A stretch of 37,907 nucleotides of DNA from Methylococcales bacterium (GTDB lineage: Bacteria; Pseudomonadota; Gammaproteobacteria; Methylococcales; Methylomonadaceae), in the NCBI GenBank assembly GCA_028714175.1, contig JAQTMV010000022.1, positions 1 to 37,907 of the forward strand. The letters run 5' to 3'. The translations under genes and the position numbers were made by a program. Positions 36,946 through 37,907 of this stretch are shown one piece after another; positions within the stretch are counted from its first letter, which is position 1, and the number at the start of each line of letters is the position of its first letter. The notes under the pieces are model-generated. The model was not told the origin of the DNA and did no database searches. It saw nothing but the letters and a program-made list of their open reading frames with translations.

Positions 36946-37488
36946 ATGGAAGCCCATCCATCTGAACTTCTGCTGATCGCATTTGTTGCGATGCTAGCAC
37001 CTTTCCTTGCCGAATTGCCCAGTGGTTTTCGCCTACCTGTCGTCGTTCTTGAAGTCATTATGGGCATACTTTCGCTCTTCGTGGCAATGATTTGCATGTT
37101 CTTTTTCAATGTCATCGGACTGATCCAGACTCCGCCTGTATTGGCAGCAGTCTCCTTGTCCACGACCGCCTTGGGCGTACTCGCACCCATTTTGCGGGAC
37201 CGGGGAGAGTTGAACTCCGCCTTTGGTACTTATATGGTTGCAGCCGCCGCAGCCGGTGAGTTCGGCCCCTTAATGATCATTTCGCTTTTGCTGATCCCCA
37301 CACATGACACTTTTCTACATACCTTGTTCATCGTGACTTTTATCATCATCGCCCTGGTCGCGGCAAATATCGCCCTGGATGCGCGCTCATCACGACTGAT
37401 TGAAATGAGGCCGCAGCCTCCGTCTGCCCACAGAACCGTGCATACGGGTCCGGACACGGCTCCTCACATAATACCTACTCAATATTAA
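36946..37488 (+). pseudogene. CPA2 sodium/proton antiporter gene with internal deletion and lost C-terminus
   Basis: The open frame of 180 codons begins HPSELLLIAFVAMLAPFLAELP, the first helix of Kef/NapA-type (CPA2) cation:proton antiporters. After VVVLEVIMGI the reading jumps to FVAMICMFFFNVIGLIQTPPVL, STTALGVLAPILRDRGEL and AAAAAGEFGPLMIISLLL. In intact members those segments lie about 60-80 residues further on, so helices 2-4 are missing, although the frame is kept. Intact proteins have about 12 helices and 380-420 residues; here the frame ends soon after the seventh, in a non-homologous tail (RPQPPSAHRTVHTGPDTAPH) that overlaps the intron-like hairpin at 37433. A working transporter is very unlikely. 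GAGGT precedes the ATG. Confidence 0.8.
37433..37462 (-). ncRNA. possible group II intron domain V-like hairpin
   Basis: On the minus strand GAGCCGTG (37462-37455) pairs with CACGGTTC (37440-37433), the outer stem of group II intron domain V (GAGCCG...CGGTTC). The element is 30 bases instead of the usual 34 and the inner stem and tetraloop are degenerate, so it would be a dead or divergent copy. It interrupts the antiporter gene. No reverse-transcriptase coding could be recognised to its right before the window ends. Confidence 0.35.
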
Positions 37489-37907
37489 AACCTATATAAT
37501 CCCTTTCCTAAACAAGTTTGGCATCCTCCAATCCAACTTACCAGGATTTTTCTTATAGAAATTGGTTTTAACATCCAGCAGGTCATCTCCACAGACTTCA
37601 TTCTCTTTAGTAGTGATCTTTCAACAATCCGCACGATCTATTCATTTACTGTTTACGACGCAAATACATGATCGCTCCTTATTAGGCTGATCTCGAACCG
37701 CTCATCTGTAATCTGCGATTATGACCGCTTATGTGTTCCGCCCTTCACCTCCAACGTCCCGTTGCTGATTCGATGTTTTACCCTCCTCCATGTCACCATG
37801 AATTCATCGGCACCGAACTTTACGATTACTACGGCTTCATCTGCAGACCCTTAGGTGTTTAACGCCAACATTACTGTTGCGCTTAGGGCTTCTTGTGCTG
37901 AGCGATG
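37489..37907. other. right-end region without coding features
   Basis: No open frame of a recognisable family occurs on either strand, and short frames are stop-rich. If the hairpin at 37433 is intron domain V, this stretch would be the remains of the intron's upstream part on the minus strand, with any maturase gene lost or beyond the window edge. Confidence 0.35.

Overview
The window looks like a chromosomal segment of a gammaproteobacterium. It carries Gram-negative outer-membrane assembly genes (tamA/tamB), a lipoprotein with an OmpA domain, a type II citrate synthase and a zwf-pgi sugar-phosphate pair. A small cysteine-rich DUF2934/SAP-like protein and a recurring hairpin repeat remind me of methanotrophs of the order Methylococcales, but that placement is inference and no marker gene here proves it.

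Layout. (1) 1-1731: the left edge holds a well-formed integron attC site (260-318) between the 3' end of a broken cassette gene and a small membrane-protein gene, followed on the minus strand by an AbrB/PIN-type toxin-antitoxin pair. (2) 1876-4985 (minus): a peptide ABC transporter reduced to a membrane-anchored binding protein and one permease. (3) 5000-7231: small genes, including a secreted-protein gene split by an in-frame TAA, a four-helix membrane protein and a DUF1622 protein. (4) 7277-13020 (minus): the tamA-tamB operon, with a large internal duplication in TamB. (5) 13320-16975: a DUF2934/SAP-like gene and a minus-strand gmd-rmd-glycosyltransferase operon for GDP-6-deoxyhexose (probably GDP-D-rhamnose) synthesis and transfer. 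(6) 17366-19787: a frameshifted membrane-protein pseudogene, an OmpA-like lipoprotein with a PQQQGY-repeat tail, tRNA-Arg(CCT) and a terminator. (7) 19854-29374 (minus): an orphan ParA-like ATPase, a transglutaminase-like protein, a permuted ATP-grasp/alpha-E fusion, citrate synthase (gltA) and a giant transglutaminase-DUF2126 protein. Apart from gltA and the ParA gene, this is the known but poorly understood predicted peptide-ligase/peptidase cluster. (8) 29698-32943: a membrane-anchored pentapeptide-repeat protein, a DUF4062-like remnant and a two-TM DUF4231/SLATT-type protein, which together resemble a worn defence locus. (9) 33042-37907: a zwf pseudogene abutting an intact pgi, an APH-fold phosphotransferase, and a deleted CPA2 antiporter whose end runs into a possible group II intron fragment.

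The recurring theme is gene decay next to intact operons: about six broken genes in 38 kb, several with more than one lesion. At least five copies of a GGGCA/TGCCC hairpin repeat lie between genes. The observations most worth following are the attC site, the ATP-grasp/alpha-E/transglutaminase cluster with gltA embedded in it, the SLATT/DUF4062 remnant pair, and the split secreted protein.
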